From Prorocentrum cordatum (taxonomy: Eukaryota > Sar > Dinophyceae > Prorocentrales > Prorocentraceae), in contig CAUYUJ010018627.1 in NCBI GenBank assembly GCA_963575745.1, positions 89,501-153,500 of the forward strand: a stretch of DNA of 64,000 nt, written 5' to 3'. Every line of letters begins with the position of its first letter. Position 1 is the first letter of the stretch. Below the pieces are notes generated by a model, which ran no database searches, was not told where the DNA came from, and saw only the letters and a program-made list of their open reading frames with translations. The translations under genes and the position numbers were made by a program. Shown here piece after piece: positions 1 to 10,055 of the stretch.

Positions 1-451
1 GCACAGATGGGTCCACTGATGCATGAGAACGAAGCAGTAGCAGCTGCTTGCGCGCCCAGGTTTGGTGCCCCCGCGGCCCCCAAAAAGTCGCGCACCAAAG
101 GTCAGTCTTACCCAGGGTCACTCCTGCGTATAGCCGAACCTCGCAGAGCTGCACGGGCCTCGGGGCACTCCACTGCGTGCCGAGGGCACGGTGGTGACGG
201 AGGCGCGCGTCTCGGGGACGCCCGGTGGACCTGGGGAGCTGGCGGCCCCGGTGTGGACCGGGCGGGTCGGGTTTGCAGGGCGGGAGTCTCGGGGGACTCG
301 GTTGACCTGGGGATCTGGCGGCCGCACTCTGCAGGATGAGCGGGTCGGGAGGTCTGTCCTTCAAACCAAACCACCCCTACCCGTCGGGTGGGGGAAAGAA
401 CCGTCCGTCGTGGCACTGTGCACGACGCGAGGGGGTCAGGGCGGAGGCTCC

Positions 452-473
452 TCGTCGTCGTCGTCGTTTCTTT

Positions 474-542
<69 letters not shown>

Positions 543-543
543 T
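452..543. repeat. (CGT)n microsatellite
   Basis: About 30 copies of CGT, interrupted once by a T-rich heptamer near 467-473. It generates spurious poly-Val, poly-Ser, poly-Asp and poly-Thr frames on both strands. Confidence 0.95.
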
Positions 544-732
544 TCCGCCCGGCTGGAGCGCCGGCGGTGCACCGCGGGGGTGGGCCTCGGCGGGCCGGGC
601 TGGCCGCTCGCGCTCGCGCCCCGCGGCCGCCGAGGCGGAGAACGGGTGGCCTTGAGCGGGGGCGGGCCGCGGTGGTGTCGTGCCGAGGCCGCGTCGCGCC
701 GTCGCCGCGGAGGTTGATGGGCCTGTTTTCCA

Positions 733-984
733 CCGTCTCCTCCTCTTCCCCTCCTCCTCCTCCTTCTCCTCCTCCACCTCCTCCTCCTCCTGAGGTCCTC
801 CTCCTCCTCCTGAGGTCCTCCTCCTCCTCTCCGGCCTCCGCCTCCTCCTTCTCCTCCTCCTCCTCCTCCTCCTCCTCCTCCGTCCTCCTCCTCCTCCTCT
901 CCGTCCTCCTCCACCTCCTCCACCTCCTCATCCTCCTCCTCTCCGTCCTTCTCCTCCTCGTCCTCCTCCTCTTTTCCCCCCTCC
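733..984. repeat. (CTC)n-type polypyrimidine tract
   Basis: 250 bases of interrupted TCC/CTC repeats with internal duplicated segments (a CTCCTGAGGTCC motif appears twice near 790-820). Several similar tracts occur through the window. Confidence 0.9.
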
Positions 985-1410
985 AGCTTATGGTGGTGGT
1001 GGTGGTGGAAAACAGGCCCATCAGAGGTGGCCGCTCGGTCCCGCCACCTGGGCTTCCCGGCTTCCCCGCTCGTCCGTGAAGGCTCTTGCCCCCCTCTCTT
1101 CGGAGGCCATGGGCGAAAAGCATGTCCGTATCCGTGGCCTCGCGGGCAGGGCCCCTGGGCCGCGACCCCGCGTATGCGGGGCGTCTTGTTCGCGGATGCC
1201 CCCCGAGCGGGACGTATCCGTGCGATCGCGTATCCGCGGGATCGCGCCTTGGAATGCAGACCACGAGGGCGCGGATACGGACTTGTATGTCGCTCGTGAG
1301 GAGGAAGACAAGCGCTACCCATGCCGCTGCCCTTGCGTCGTTTTCACCCCTTGGGGCCTATCCTGGGATGCCCTCGTCGCCACGGCTGGACCCGCCTCGA
1401 AATCCTGGTC

Positions 1411-1565
1411 TTAGGTCGGGCATGTCCCCCACAGGTGGATTTTGGGCGAAACGCAAAAAATAGTCAAAATAAAGTTCAAACATAGCCAACAAATGCTCAA
1501 ACCATCGTCCCTTGACTATTTACTAGTCTTGAATATTCCTCCTGTGGAGGGGCACGCCCGACTTG
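1411..1565. mobile_element. MITE-A, complete copy with 9-bp target duplication
   Basis: The left end reads TTAGGTCGGGC and the right end is its near inverse (GCCCGACTTG). The TIRs extend inward through a GTCCCCCACAGG-type block, and the 155-bp interior is AT-rich. ATCCTGGTC directly flanks it on both sides (1402-1410 and 1566-1574). A related segment at about 7260-7390 matches both flanks and lacks the insert (single ATTCTGGTC at 7322-7330), so this is an empty site. There is no coding capacity, so it is non-autonomous. The 8-9 bp duplication fits a hAT- or Mutator-like transposase; that assignment is inference. Confidence 0.9.
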
Positions 1566-1654
1566 ATCCTGGTCAGGACCCACCTCTGGAGAGATTATGG
1601 GAGTAGCGTTGTCGGTACCTTTTGGCTTCCGCACCTTCTGGTTTTGTTTTGTTG

Positions 1655-1715
1655 TGTGTGTGTGTGTGTGCGTGTGCGTGTGCGTGTGCGTGTGCGTGTG
1701 CGTGTGCGTGTGCGT

Positions 1716-1749
<34 letters not shown>

Positions 1750-1750
1750 T
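1655..1750. repeat. (TGTGCG)n/(TG)n microsatellite
   Basis: A TG run, then about ten TGTGCG units, then TG again. The structure resembles the TGTGTC array at 14.9 kb. Confidence 0.95.
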
Positions 1751-2024
1751 ATTCCCTCTCTCTCTCTTTTGCCCCTTCTCCTCTTTCGCCGGGCTGGGAG
1801 GCAGAAGGAGAGCCGAGGAGGAGAACGGAGGAGGAGGAGGAGAGGAGGGATGCGACGGTGAGGCGGACGAAGGGAGGAGGGGCAGGGACGATAATGGAGG
1901 GGGGAGGCGAGGAGGAAGGACTGGACTTCCGACGGCCCCCCCTCTCGCCTCCCGTCCATCTCACAGCAGGGAAAACGTGGCAGAGCGTCCCAGTTGGTCT
2001 GTAGGCCCATTAAAGTACTGTCAG

Positions 2025-2195
2025 TCAGGAGGGAAAAACACACACAGGCACAATGAATCGTCGATTCCCCAGAAACTATAGGAAAATACAGGCAGTGGGG
2101 GGGAAGACAGAAACCCAGAACATTTTCGAACATATGGGGAATCCTTGTATTTGTGTGTCTTTATTTGTGTGTCCCAGGGACCCTTCAGTTATAAG
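2025..2195 (+). repeat. Dispersed repeat N, copy 1
   Basis: About 170 bp sharing an ordered set of blocks with copies at 2490, 13425 and 14705: a CAGGAGG start, an AATCGTCGA block, a GTGGGGGGAAGACAGAAACC block, repeated ATATGGG motifs, then TTTGTGTGTCCCAGGG. No TIRs were recognised. Confidence 0.8.
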
Positions 2196-2489
2196 AGCCT
2201 TCTGTGGTTTGCGCGCAATGTCCTCAGAACACGCCTGCCTGATACTGTCATGGTTTGGTACATATGCTCATGTGCTTCATGCGCTTAGCATGGTTGTTGT
2301 GTTTGAACGTCAGGTCGTTCTCAGAGCGTTCTGTGGTAGGCATTTGGGACTGCCTGGACGGTCGGTATCTGCTGAAAGAAGGGCCAATCGAGGCAACGGC
2401 GGCTGTCCCTGGCGCTCGTCGTCCTCTCTGGGCCTCCCCGAGGGCTTCTCGTCGCCACGGCTGCATCCGCGTCAAAATAATATTGCCAG

Positions 2490-2665
2490 GAGGAGAAACA
2501 ACGCACCGACGCAATTAATCGTCGACTCCCAGGAAAATATGGGAAAATATGGGAAGTGGGGGGGAAGACAGAAACCCAGAAAATATCGGGAAATATGGGG
2601 AATACTTTTATTTGTGTATAATGATTTGTGTGTCCTGGGGCCCCTTTATATTGGCCAGGACGGAC
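2490..2665 (+). repeat. Dispersed repeat N, copy 2
   Basis: It has the same block order as the copy at 2025, which lies only about 300 bp upstream. The intervening sequence (2390-2485) resembles the 1330 and 7260 segments that flank MITE-A. Confidence 0.8.
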
Positions 2666-2669
2666 CCCG

Positions 2670-3390
2670 AGAGGCGTCTGCTGAGTGGTGCGGGGACCTC
2701 CCGACGGCCCCCCCTCCTCGAAGGAGCAAACATTGCATTCACATGAACGTTCGGAGTTCCGCGCGGACTTCTTGGAGCGGCGCCGGGCCCCGCTGGCGGC
2801 GCCTCTATGATCGGCGCGGGGCCCCCTGCATGCAGGTCAACTCGCACACTCACGATGAGCAACTTTCCAAGATTTCCCCCAATTGCATCGGTCCCCTTCG
2901 GCCCATCCATGGCCGCTTTCGCTGGCCGCGCCCCGCTCGCAGAGTGTCGGCATGGCGTAGCGAGGCCCTATCGTTCTTCTCTTGCGTCCTTGTCACAACA
3001 AGCGGCGTGAATAAGGAGTACTTCCTTTTCAAAAGGGGCTCGGTCGTTCCTTCGGTTCGCATGCGTTATTTGTCGTCCCTTACGCGTTCTGTTTGATGTA
3101 TCGCTCCTCATGCGTTACTCCTTGGAAAAAAAGGGGGCTTCGTTCCTCATTGAATCGCTTCGCTCAGTCCGCCGGCCCATCTTGCGCGCCGTTGTCGACT
3201 GACCGAGTAGTCTTTCGCGGTGCGGAGCTGCAGGGGCGGCGGCTGTCATCGTCATGCTTTGCGTGCGGCATGCGGGGCTTCTTGGTGGCCGCTGGGGAAG
3301 TCTTGAACGCGTCGCGGGCCGTCTGGAAGCGCTCTGCCGCGCTCCTTATTGATCGTGCCTTAGCTCAGGCCGATGACTGCACGGGGGTTT
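2670..3390. other. Non-coding stretch with element fragments
   Basis: It contains a half copy of MITE-B (near 2740-2800, ending in TTCCGCGCGGACTTCTTGG), a degenerate MITE-H-like stretch (about 2840-3010), and the left-end motif of element L (GAATCGCTTCGCTC, near 3150). No exon is supported. Confidence 0.4.
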
Positions 3391-3546
3391 ACCAGCCTGG
3401 AACATATCCCTATCCCTATGCTGGGCACCTCCGCATCACGATGCCAATCTTAGGGATTCACTTATTTTTTGAGGGCGAATCCCTAAGATTGTCATCGCCT
3501 TTCGGCGTGTCAATCTTAGGGATAGGGATACGTTCGAGGCTGTTAA
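3391..3546. mobile_element. MITE-D copy 1 (nested palindromes)
   Basis: The outer inverted pair is ACCAGCCTGGAACATATCCC on the left against the inverse of a GGGATACGTTCGAGGCTG-type right end. A second inner palindrome is built on AATCTTAGGGATTC and GAATCCCTAAGATT around 3445-3495. Related copies are at 11104 and 24060. Confidence 0.8.
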
Positions 3547-3557
3547 GGGGTTGCTGC

Positions 3558-3940
3558 TCTCTCAAACGCTCGGAGCTCCGCGCGCCGGGGAGGGGCGGAG
3601 CTGCCCCCCCCCCCCCTGGCGCGCGGAGCGCGGAGCGCGCCGGCGGCGGCGCTGGGATGCGCCGCCGGGGATCGCCGGGGGGACGTCCACGGCCTCGCGG
3701 TCAGGAGCCCTCGGCCGCGACCCACGTGGCTGCAGGGCGGCTCTGCGCGGATGCCCCGCCCTGATCGCGCACCCGTGGGATCGCGCCTCGGTGTCCAGAC
3801 CAGGATGGCACGGATGTGGACACGTTCGTCGTTCGTGATGGGCTCCGGGGGAACGAATTGAACCCAGCGCTCGGAGCTCGAGGATCGGAGCCCAGTGCCG
3901 GTCCAAGAAATCCGCGCGGGTCTCCGACAGTTCAAGAGCA
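3558..3940. mobile_element. MITE-B-related composite
   Basis: A CTCGGAGCTCCGCGCG left end at about 3565 and a GGTCCAAGAAATCCGCGCGG right end at about 3905 match the TIRs of MITE-B, but about 270 bp of other GC-rich sequence lies between them, with a second left-type end at 3865. It is probably two overlapping or nested degenerate copies. Confidence 0.45.
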
Positions 3941-4059
3941 TGCCGTGGTTCTTTCTCCACCCTCCCATCCTGTCAAGCGGCGGGGGGGAGACATGCCGGG
4001 AGGAGGAGAGAAGGAGGAGGAGGAGGGAGGAGAAGGAGAAGGAGGAGGACGAGGAAGAA

Positions 4060-4195
4060 GAGGCGGGGCCGTCTTTAAGGGCCGTCTTGGGGCCACCTTG
4101 GGCCGTCTTTCGTCTTTCGGCCCTCTTGGGGGCCTCCTGGGCTGTCTTGGAGCGATCTTGGGCTCTCTTGGGCCGTCTTGGACCCCCTCGCGTCG
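4060..4195 (+). repeat. 12-bp GGCCTCTTGGGG-type degenerate array (1)
   Basis: Repeats of CTTGGG(C/G)C(C/G)TCTTGG with variable spacing. The same word family dominates ten other places in the window. Because the period is near 12, open frames run through it on both strands by default. Confidence 0.85.
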
Positions 4196-4199
4196 GGGA

Positions 4200-5105
4200 A
4201 GAGACATGCTGGGAGTTGCTGCTGCCGTGTTGGGTCTCGCTGGGTGAAGAAGCCAGTCCCAGGAAATGGGTCGAGATCTTTGGGGGTCGACGTTGTGAAC
4301 ACAGCATGACGTCGGGGTTCTGGGAACCAGCCCGACCCACAGAATCGGGGGCGACGATACGGGTGAATAGCCTAGGGGGGAGCAATATATGTATCCAGAG
4401 GCGCCGATGGTCCATGTCTTCGGCGTGGCTCCCGGATGGGTACGTGTAATGCCCGCCCCTGGGCTATGCGCCGCTACCGTCGCCTCTGACATAATCAGCG
4501 CTTGCTGATCAGTCCTGGATCATCGTGCTCACTGAGCATTCCTGGGCGTTTGCTAACCTCGGGAGGGATGAAGAGTATGAGCGGCACGCGCGTCGTCGTT
4601 CCAGTTGTGCGTGTTGCTCGTTCGCCCTTTTGTGCTAAGACGTGGCAGCAGCGCGCTGATGGGGTAGCCCGACCAACGTGACATTGATATTGCAATGGCG
4701 GGTTCGCGTCGTGTCGAGCAGCGGCGACCGCGTCGAGGGCGTTCAGGGTCGAACGCCGCCGGCGACCCAGAATCGGCGATGTTGAACGACCTGACGTTTT
4801 GGAAGCGGCCGAACGTTCAAGGTTGAACGATCCCCGAGGTGTCAGGAACCAACGCCGAAGTCGGCACGGAGTGAGCCTGCCGCATGGGCCTCCTCGACGC
4901 AGTCCTGTCCTGCTCGACCCCTTTCTCATGTAGCGTCTGCCAGGCGGCCTCTCCTGTCGGGGTGCTCGTGTTGAGCGTGGCTCTTCTGCCGTGCCCACCT
5001 GGAGGCGCGCACACGGGGGGGCAGATCGGGGCGTGGCGGCCATCTCAGAAGCCCCCCCTGCGTTTCAGCAGACATTCAAGCAGTGGCGAGGCGCCCTGGC
5101 TCGCC
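4200..5105. other. Non-coding stretch, nothing firmly recognised
   Basis: GC-rich and mostly unique within the window. Near 4735-4850 a GTTCAAGGTTGAACGATC-type palindromic motif recurs, and a related motif is seen at 24325-24362. No exon could be supported. Confidence 0.3.
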
Positions 5106-5109
5106 CATA

Positions 5110-5275
5110 GCCCTACCGAACAATGTTCTAAGAACCTTTTGAGGTTTCCACGACATGTTCTTAGGACATTTCTGGCGGAGTCTGTCTTGTTTCAACACAT
5201 CGGGAATATGTTCTAAGAAGGTTTTTTTGTTTTTGGAACATTTATTGGGTTCTAAGAAAATTTCGTGGTAGGACT
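5110..5275. repeat. AT-richer repeat built on GTTCTAAGAA
   Basis: The word (A)TGTTCTAAGAA and its inverse TTCTTAGGACAT recur several times in 160 bases that are clearly lower in GC than their surroundings. It is possibly a fold-back element; ends not defined. Confidence 0.5.
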
Positions 5276-5499
5276 TAGGAATGCCAGGACGGTCGGTCCT
5301 TGCTCAAGACACGGGCCACGCGGCCGACATTCTGGGAGAAGGCCCGCTCTGGCTTCGGAGAGGGCTCGAGGCTCCCTGGGCGTCCTCTCGCCAGGCTTCC
5401 TGTGGCGCTCCTCGTGCACCCGGGCACGCGTGCGGCTCAAAAGGTCGGGGCTCAAGAGACGGGGGTCGACGCAAACGGGGATCAGCCAGGGCACCAGAC

Positions 5500-5700
5500 C
5501 CGGCAGGATCCTGCGAAGATCCCCTCTGGCTGACCCGGGTTAGCGAGCCGCTCGTGGCCGTGAGGCGGCCGCGCATGATGGCTGACCCGGGTTTGCGAAG
5601 ACCTGCGTTGCAGTTTTTTGTTCCTGCATTGCAGTTTTTGGTTCCCTGCTGACCCGGGTCTGGATTGACCCGGGTCAGCAGATCCCCGAAAAAGGGTCTC
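5500..5700 (+). repeat. GACCCGGGT repeat segment
   Basis: Contains several copies of GCTGACCCGGGT and the inverted pair TTGACCCGGGTCAGCAGATC. The same segment recurs at about 21790-21845, so it is a dispersed family. Confidence 0.6.
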
Positions 5701-5740
5701 GGCCACTGCGTCCATCGGGGACCAACGAGTCACACACACA

Positions 5741-5867
5741 GAAGCTTTCGGGGCTCCGCGCGGATTTCTCGGACCCGGCGCTTCCGGCGCCGCCTCTGGC
5801 GATCACCGCGGGCCAGAGAGGGGTGTCCAGCGCCGACCCGAGGAAATCCGGGCGGACCTTCAAAGGT
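5741..5867. mobile_element. MITE-B copy
   Basis: The left end carries GGGGCTCCGCGCGGATTTCT and the right end the inverse (GAGGAAATCCGGGCGGACCTT). The middle is a GC-rich hairpin. It directly abuts MITE-C on its right side (3-bp gap). Confidence 0.8.
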
Positions 5868-5869
5868 TA

Positions 5870-6048
5870 CAGTGGAGGCCCATGTCAAGAAACACCCTGC
5901 TGGCCTTCAGGGTGCCCTGGGTTTCTTGGGTTTTGATGGTTTTGCGATGGAATGCGTGACGTTCCCACGCCGCCAAAATTCAATGGACGTCCTTGGGTCT
6001 CAGGGTTGGGTTTCTTGTGGAAGGCTTTTTGTGGACTGGCCTCCACTG
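5870..6048. mobile_element. MITE-C copy 1, TA-flanked
   Basis: TIRs are CAGTGGAGGCC and GGCCTCCACTG, with TA immediately outside both ends (5868-5869 and 6049-6050). The interior shares long stretches with 22451-22625. TA duplications and CAGT(G/C) termini fit a Tc1/mariner-like non-autonomous element (inference). Confidence 0.88.
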
Positions 6049-6114
6049 TATGCTTAATTTTGCCATGCTCTGTAATCTGGGCCCTTCGGGACCAAAACGG
6101 GTTTCGGTCATATA

Positions 6115-6329
6115 TCTGGCGTTCCTCGTGGCGGGGTCCATCTCGATCCGATCGATTCGATTCAATACCGATTCCAGCTTGCCTCAGCCGACTCGATACC
6201 AATTCTCACTCGATCCGATTCGGCCCGACGTTTGCATGGCGTTCTTGTGCGCCCTGGCCGATCCGATTCCATTTCGGCTCCGTGCCGATGCGCCCGATCA
6301 ACTCGCCTTCCGATTCGATCCGATCGCGG
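6115..6329. repeat. GATTCGATTC degenerate repeat (1)
   Basis: An irregular repetition of CGATCCGATTCGATTC-like words. A second block with the same words lies at about 10705-10920. On the minus strand this block directly follows the relict spliced leader. Confidence 0.7.
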
Positions 6330-6351
6330 CTTGAGCCAAAATGGCTACGAA
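6330..6351 (-). other. Relict dinoflagellate spliced-leader sequence
   Basis: The plus strand reads CTTGAGCCAAAATGGCTACG at 6330-6349, the exact reverse complement of the last 20 bases of the conserved 22-nt dinoflagellate trans-spliced leader. Extending to 6351, position 2 is T instead of C, and position 1 is an allowed T. The leader (read on minus) is followed by CCGCGATCGG, not by GT, so this is not an SL-RNA gene with its splice donor. It looks like the 5' end of a spliced mRNA that was copied back into the genome. Any retrocopied body would run toward lower coordinates, where I see only the GATTCGATTC repeat and then MITE-C. Confidence 0.9.
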
Positions 6352-6969
6352 CGACGACGACGACGTTGACGACGACGATCCTGCATGGCAGGAGCTGACC
6401 GCTGCACGCAACCAAGACTCTCTCGGGCGCCCGCGGGCGCTTTCGGTCCGCTCGCGCGGACGTCTCGGACGTCGCCGGACGTCGCCAGACAACGTCTGGG
6501 ACGTCCGCGCCGGGATTCGCGCGGACGCTGCGGACGGCCAAATGGGTGCGACCTCGCCGGGCAATATCTCGGACGTCCGCGCGGGCGTCTCGCACGAATT
6601 TCCCAGCAGCTCGGGCGTCCGCGGAGGAGCTTGGCCCGCACCGCACCCCCTCGGCGAAGGCGCCCTTCGCAGCGCCCCTCGCGGCGCGCCCAAGGGGGGG
6701 GTGCGGGGAGGAGCGCCCAGAAACGGCCCGCGGACGTCCAAGAGAGCAGTTTGCGTGTTCACGATGCCTGGTTCTGCTCCACGCGCGAGCGGGTCGCCTC
6801 TGCCGCGCCGCGACGGACAACAAGTTCAGGATGCCCCCCGCCTCCCGCTGCGGCGAGCAAAGGGACAGCACGACGGGAGGTTTTTTTCTAATGTTCGGCC
6901 TCCGGGGGCCCTCGCTGGGCCCGGGGTCGTCAACGGACGGCGCAGGGTGGAAAGCCGGTCCCAGGAAGG
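6352..6969. other. GC-rich unique stretch, no gene supported
   Basis: Starts with a short GAC repeat. A degenerate GGACGTC(C/T)GCGCGGACG-type motif recurs between 6460 and 6610. Open frames exist in several phases, but none looks protein-like and no splice pattern was found. Confidence 0.35.
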
Positions 6970-7163
6970 TCGGGGGCGGCAAAGAGGGGGTGATGATTAG
7001 GGGGGGGGTGGATATCATGGCGGGGGCCATGATATTTCCCCAATTTTCATGGCGCCTCGTCTCGTTTCATTTCGTCCCTGGCCCTCTCGCTGGGCCGCGC
7101 ACATGCCGCCGGTCATGATTGGCACCCCCCCCTCTTGGACACCCCCCTCTTGGCCGCTCCCGA
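6970..7163. mobile_element. MITE-I copy 1 with 5-bp target duplication
   Basis: TIRs are TCGGGGGCGGCAAAGAGGGG and its inverse, CCCCTCTTGGCCGCTCCCGA. GAAGG flanks it on both sides (6965-6969 and 7164-7168). It is 194 bp, identical in length to the copy at 24778. The middle shares an ATCATGGC..GCCATGAT palindrome and a GGGCCGCGCACATGCCGCCGG block with the other copies. Confidence 0.9.
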
Positions 7164-7164
7164 G

Positions 7165-8165
7165 AAGGGTCAGACCTCCAGGGGTTCGCGCTGTGAACAA
7201 TAATTGCGGCGGGGTTCTAGGTCAGAGAGAGAAAGGTACCCCTATCGGTTCCCTTCACTTGTCTACCACGTTTTGGGGCCTCCTGGGAGGCTCTCGTCGC
7301 CACCACCTGGTTCGCCTCGAAATTCTGGTCAGAACGCACCCAGGGAGATGTCTGGGGAGTAGCCGTATCGGTATTTCTTGGCTCCCCCACTGGGTGTGGC
7401 GTCTGAGGTTCCCCAAACATCCGGAGGAGCAGAAAAGCACACGCAAGTACGTGCCTATTCCCGTGGAACCATGCGACGAGAAGAGGAGTGGAGGGGAAGA
7501 CGCAGTTCCAGAACGTATCGTGTTCACTGGAGTTTCGTCTGCCCCTCGGATTTGAAAAAGGTTCCGTCACATACCGTGGGGGCGCGCATCAAGAAGCCAT
7601 ACGCTTTTCGTCAGGGCGTCCGGGGTTTCTTTGCTCCGCGTGCTGCGCGGCGGCTCCCCGCAGCCGTCGAAGGAGCTGATGCGTTCGGGGTGCTCGGGGT
7701 TTCCCCTCCGGTGCACCTCGCGGGCGGGTTTTCAGGGTCGGGTCTCTTGCGAGGGTTTCTTGCGGCCGCGACCGCACTGTATCGCATGCTCAGGAAATAC
7801 AGTATCCTCATACGCTTGACAAGATATTGGGAGTCATTGGACGTGTGTCCGCGTATTGCGAAGGCCTTATGGCGGGTTCCGCCCGCCGACCATGAAGGGG
7901 GACGTCGACGACGACGGCGGCGGCGGCGACGGCGACGACGCGGACGTGGGCCCGAGTCCTCAGAGATGCTTCTTTCGGGCAAACGTAAGACTCGAGTAAG
8001 TCAGAACTTGGGCTTGTCACAGTTGTTTGACGAGCGCGCCCTGGATTTTGACGGCCTGGTAATCGTGGGATTTCAGCAGCGGGAGCCCGCGTCGAATTTC
8101 AGGTGTTCTCGTCATTTTCATGATGGCCCCTGGTAGGCGAACCCGGGTGACCCGCACCCGAGTCT
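7165..8165. other. Unique stretch holding a MITE-A empty site
   Basis: 7260-7390 is homologous to the flanks of MITE-A at 1411 but lacks the element. 7900-7945 is a short GAC/GGC repeat. Nothing else is recognised. Confidence 0.45.
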
Positions 8166-8169
8166 TATT

Positions 8170-8760
8170 TCTTGATTCTTGGGGTCTTTTGGGAAGGCTC
8201 TCGGGGGCCTCGGGGGAGGAATTAATGGGTATTTTGGGAGCCTCTTGGGGGTCTCTTCGGGTGTCCTAGGGCTTCTTGTGGGCTTCTTGGGGCCTCTTGG
8301 GAACCTCTTGGGGCCTCCTGGGAGCTTCTCGGGGCCGATGGCACGAAATGTCCGTTCGGGTTCCCGTCAGGGCACGCTCTTGGAGCCGTCTTGGGGGCCT
8401 CTTAGGCCGTCTTGGAGGCGTTTTGGGTTGGGTTGTCTTGGGACGTTTTGGAGCGCTCTTTGAAGCCTCTTGGGCCGTCTTGGGGCGATCTTGAGGACCT
8501 CGTCGGCTATCTTGGAGCGGCGGGAAGCGGAAAAGGCGAGAACGCCCAAATTCGTCAAAACCTTATCAGGAAAATCATAATGTTTGCCTCTTGTGGCCCT
8601 CGCGGGAGTGCCTTTGGAGGCCTCTTGGGGCGTCTTGGAGGTCTTTAGGGCAGTCTGGGAGCGTCAAGGCGTTTTGGACTGATCGTTTGGCGATTTGGGG
8701 CCCTCTTGGACCGTCTCGGGGGCCTCCTGGGGCACTCTTGGCTTGTTTTGGTTCTTTTTG
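8170..8760 (+). repeat. 12-bp GGCCTCTTGGGG-type array (2)
   Basis: 590 bases of the degenerate word. It contains an AT-richer core near 8517-8590 (GGAAGCGGAAAAGGCGAGAAC onward) that recurs in the arrays at 19.8 and 29.8 kb, so the arrays appear to be part of a defined element rather than simple slippage products. Confidence 0.85.
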
Positions 8761-8764
8761 CAGC

Positions 8765-9286
8765 CCGGGACCCCCAGGGGGGGATGGATATCTGACCCCC
8801 CCACCACCCCACCCCCGGGACCCACCCCCCGACGGGGGAGGGACCACAGGGAAGGGGCTTCCTTCCGATTCGATTACGACATTGCGAGGTGTTTCCTTTG
8901 CTGGCAGGCTTGAGGAGGGTGCTGGGAAAGGGAACGACGCAGACGACGACCGACGCAGACGACGACTCGAACAGCCAAACCCCTCGCACATGCCGGCAGG
9001 GTCGGCGGATTTGTATGTCCCTGGGCGCTTCCATCCTCCGCTCCCTCACCTCCCCCCATGGGGGAGGAGGCGGAGGAGGTTTGCCTGGAAGCTTCCTGGG
9101 CTCGGGCGCAGGTTCTGTCTGCCATTCTCTAGGCCGCCCAGATCGGGTCGGAGTAGAGGGGGTCGGAGGATCGCGCCGCCTCGCCGATGCATGGGCCATG
9201 CACGTGCGACGTCGGCGAGGCATCGGCGACGCCGGCGTGGAGACCATTGTGCCCCACATCGGGCCGCATCGCCGATGCATCGCCTA
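8765..9286. other. Non-coding stretch
   Basis: Includes an ATCGCCGATGC-type repeat near 9180-9285, also seen at 25.2-25.36 kb and 43.83 kb. No exon supported. Confidence 0.35.
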
Positions 9287-9288
9287 TA

Positions 9289-9462
9289 CAGTCGGGGCCC
9301 TGAAGAAGGAACCCTTTTGGTTGGGGAGGGGCTCCGCGTTCCTTAATTGTTTCGCAGCTTGCCTCAGGCTTTCCTTAGGTTTCCATGGGAAATCGAAGGT
9401 TAACTTGTGGAAAAAGGGGCCCTGTTCCTTATTTAGGGCTCCTTAGGTCAAGGCCCCGACTG
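9289..9462. mobile_element. MITE-G copy 1, TA-flanked
   Basis: The left TIR CAGTCGGGGCCCTGAAGAAG and right end GGCCCCGACTG are flanked by TA at 9287-9288 and 9463-9464. The 174-bp interior has two AAGGAAC/GTTCCTTA inverted blocks. Copies are at 11842 and 62183. Termini fit Tc1/mariner-type elements. Confidence 0.9.
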
Positions 9463-9664
9463 TATATCTCCCCAGATCTCCGACGATGCCAATTTTTCCA
9501 TCTGGACGATCTCCTCCATTCAGCTATCGGGGCCCGTCAGAGGGCCGCGGGGCCATCAACCATGGATCGGGGACGGCCCCCCCCTCCCTCCCTACGGGAG
9601 CGGTCGGCATCCCTGGGGCCGCGCACTGACAAGTCGGATCGTCGGATGTCTGGATCTGTTGCCT

Positions 9665-9712
9665 GGCCTCCTCCTCCTCCTCCTCCTCCTCCTCCTCCTC
9701 CTCCTCCTCCCC
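9665..9712. repeat. (CTC)n microsatellite
   Basis: About 15 CTC units. Confidence 0.95.
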
Positions 9713-10055
9713 ATCCTCCTCTTTTTTATTGCCTGGCCTCCGCTTGCGCACTTGCCAATGCTGCGTTTTTTTTGAAGGCACCTGGCTATGAGGCTTGCCG
9801 ACGCTCGCTTGTCGCGGTGCGGCGTATCGCCGCGTTTTCAGACTTCGGAGGCCCGCACTGCTTTCCGACGGTCCAGCTCTCCCCCCCCTCCCAGGGTGAT
9901 GGGCCACTTCTCAACCACCGCCACTACCACGTGCAGGAGAGGGAGGAGGAGGAGGCGGAGGCGGAGGCGGAGGCGGCGGAGAGGCGGAGGAGGCGGAGGA
10001 GGAGGACCTCCCCCATCCTGCCCGCTCCCCCGTCCTGCCCGTGGCAGTGATGGTT

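Larger units (their letters stand above)
1..1330. other. GC-rich non-coding stretch with two microsatellites
   Basis: No exon or element end could be supported outside the microsatellites annotated within it. The long open frames here come from trinucleotide repeats. A run of (GGT)n near 990-1010 produces poly-His on the minus strand. Confidence 0.5.

Noticed and set aside
108-1322. 404-codon minus-strand open frame, with a poly-His stretch followed by Lys-Leu-Glu near 980-1010
   Set aside because: Built on CGT, TCC and GGT repeats. The poly-His followed by KLE looks like a cloning-vector tag, but it is a natural (GGT)n run also seen near 25455; no vector sequence surrounds it.
1573-2133. 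186-codon minus-strand frame with His-Ala repeats
   Set aside because: Translation of the TGTGCG microsatellite.
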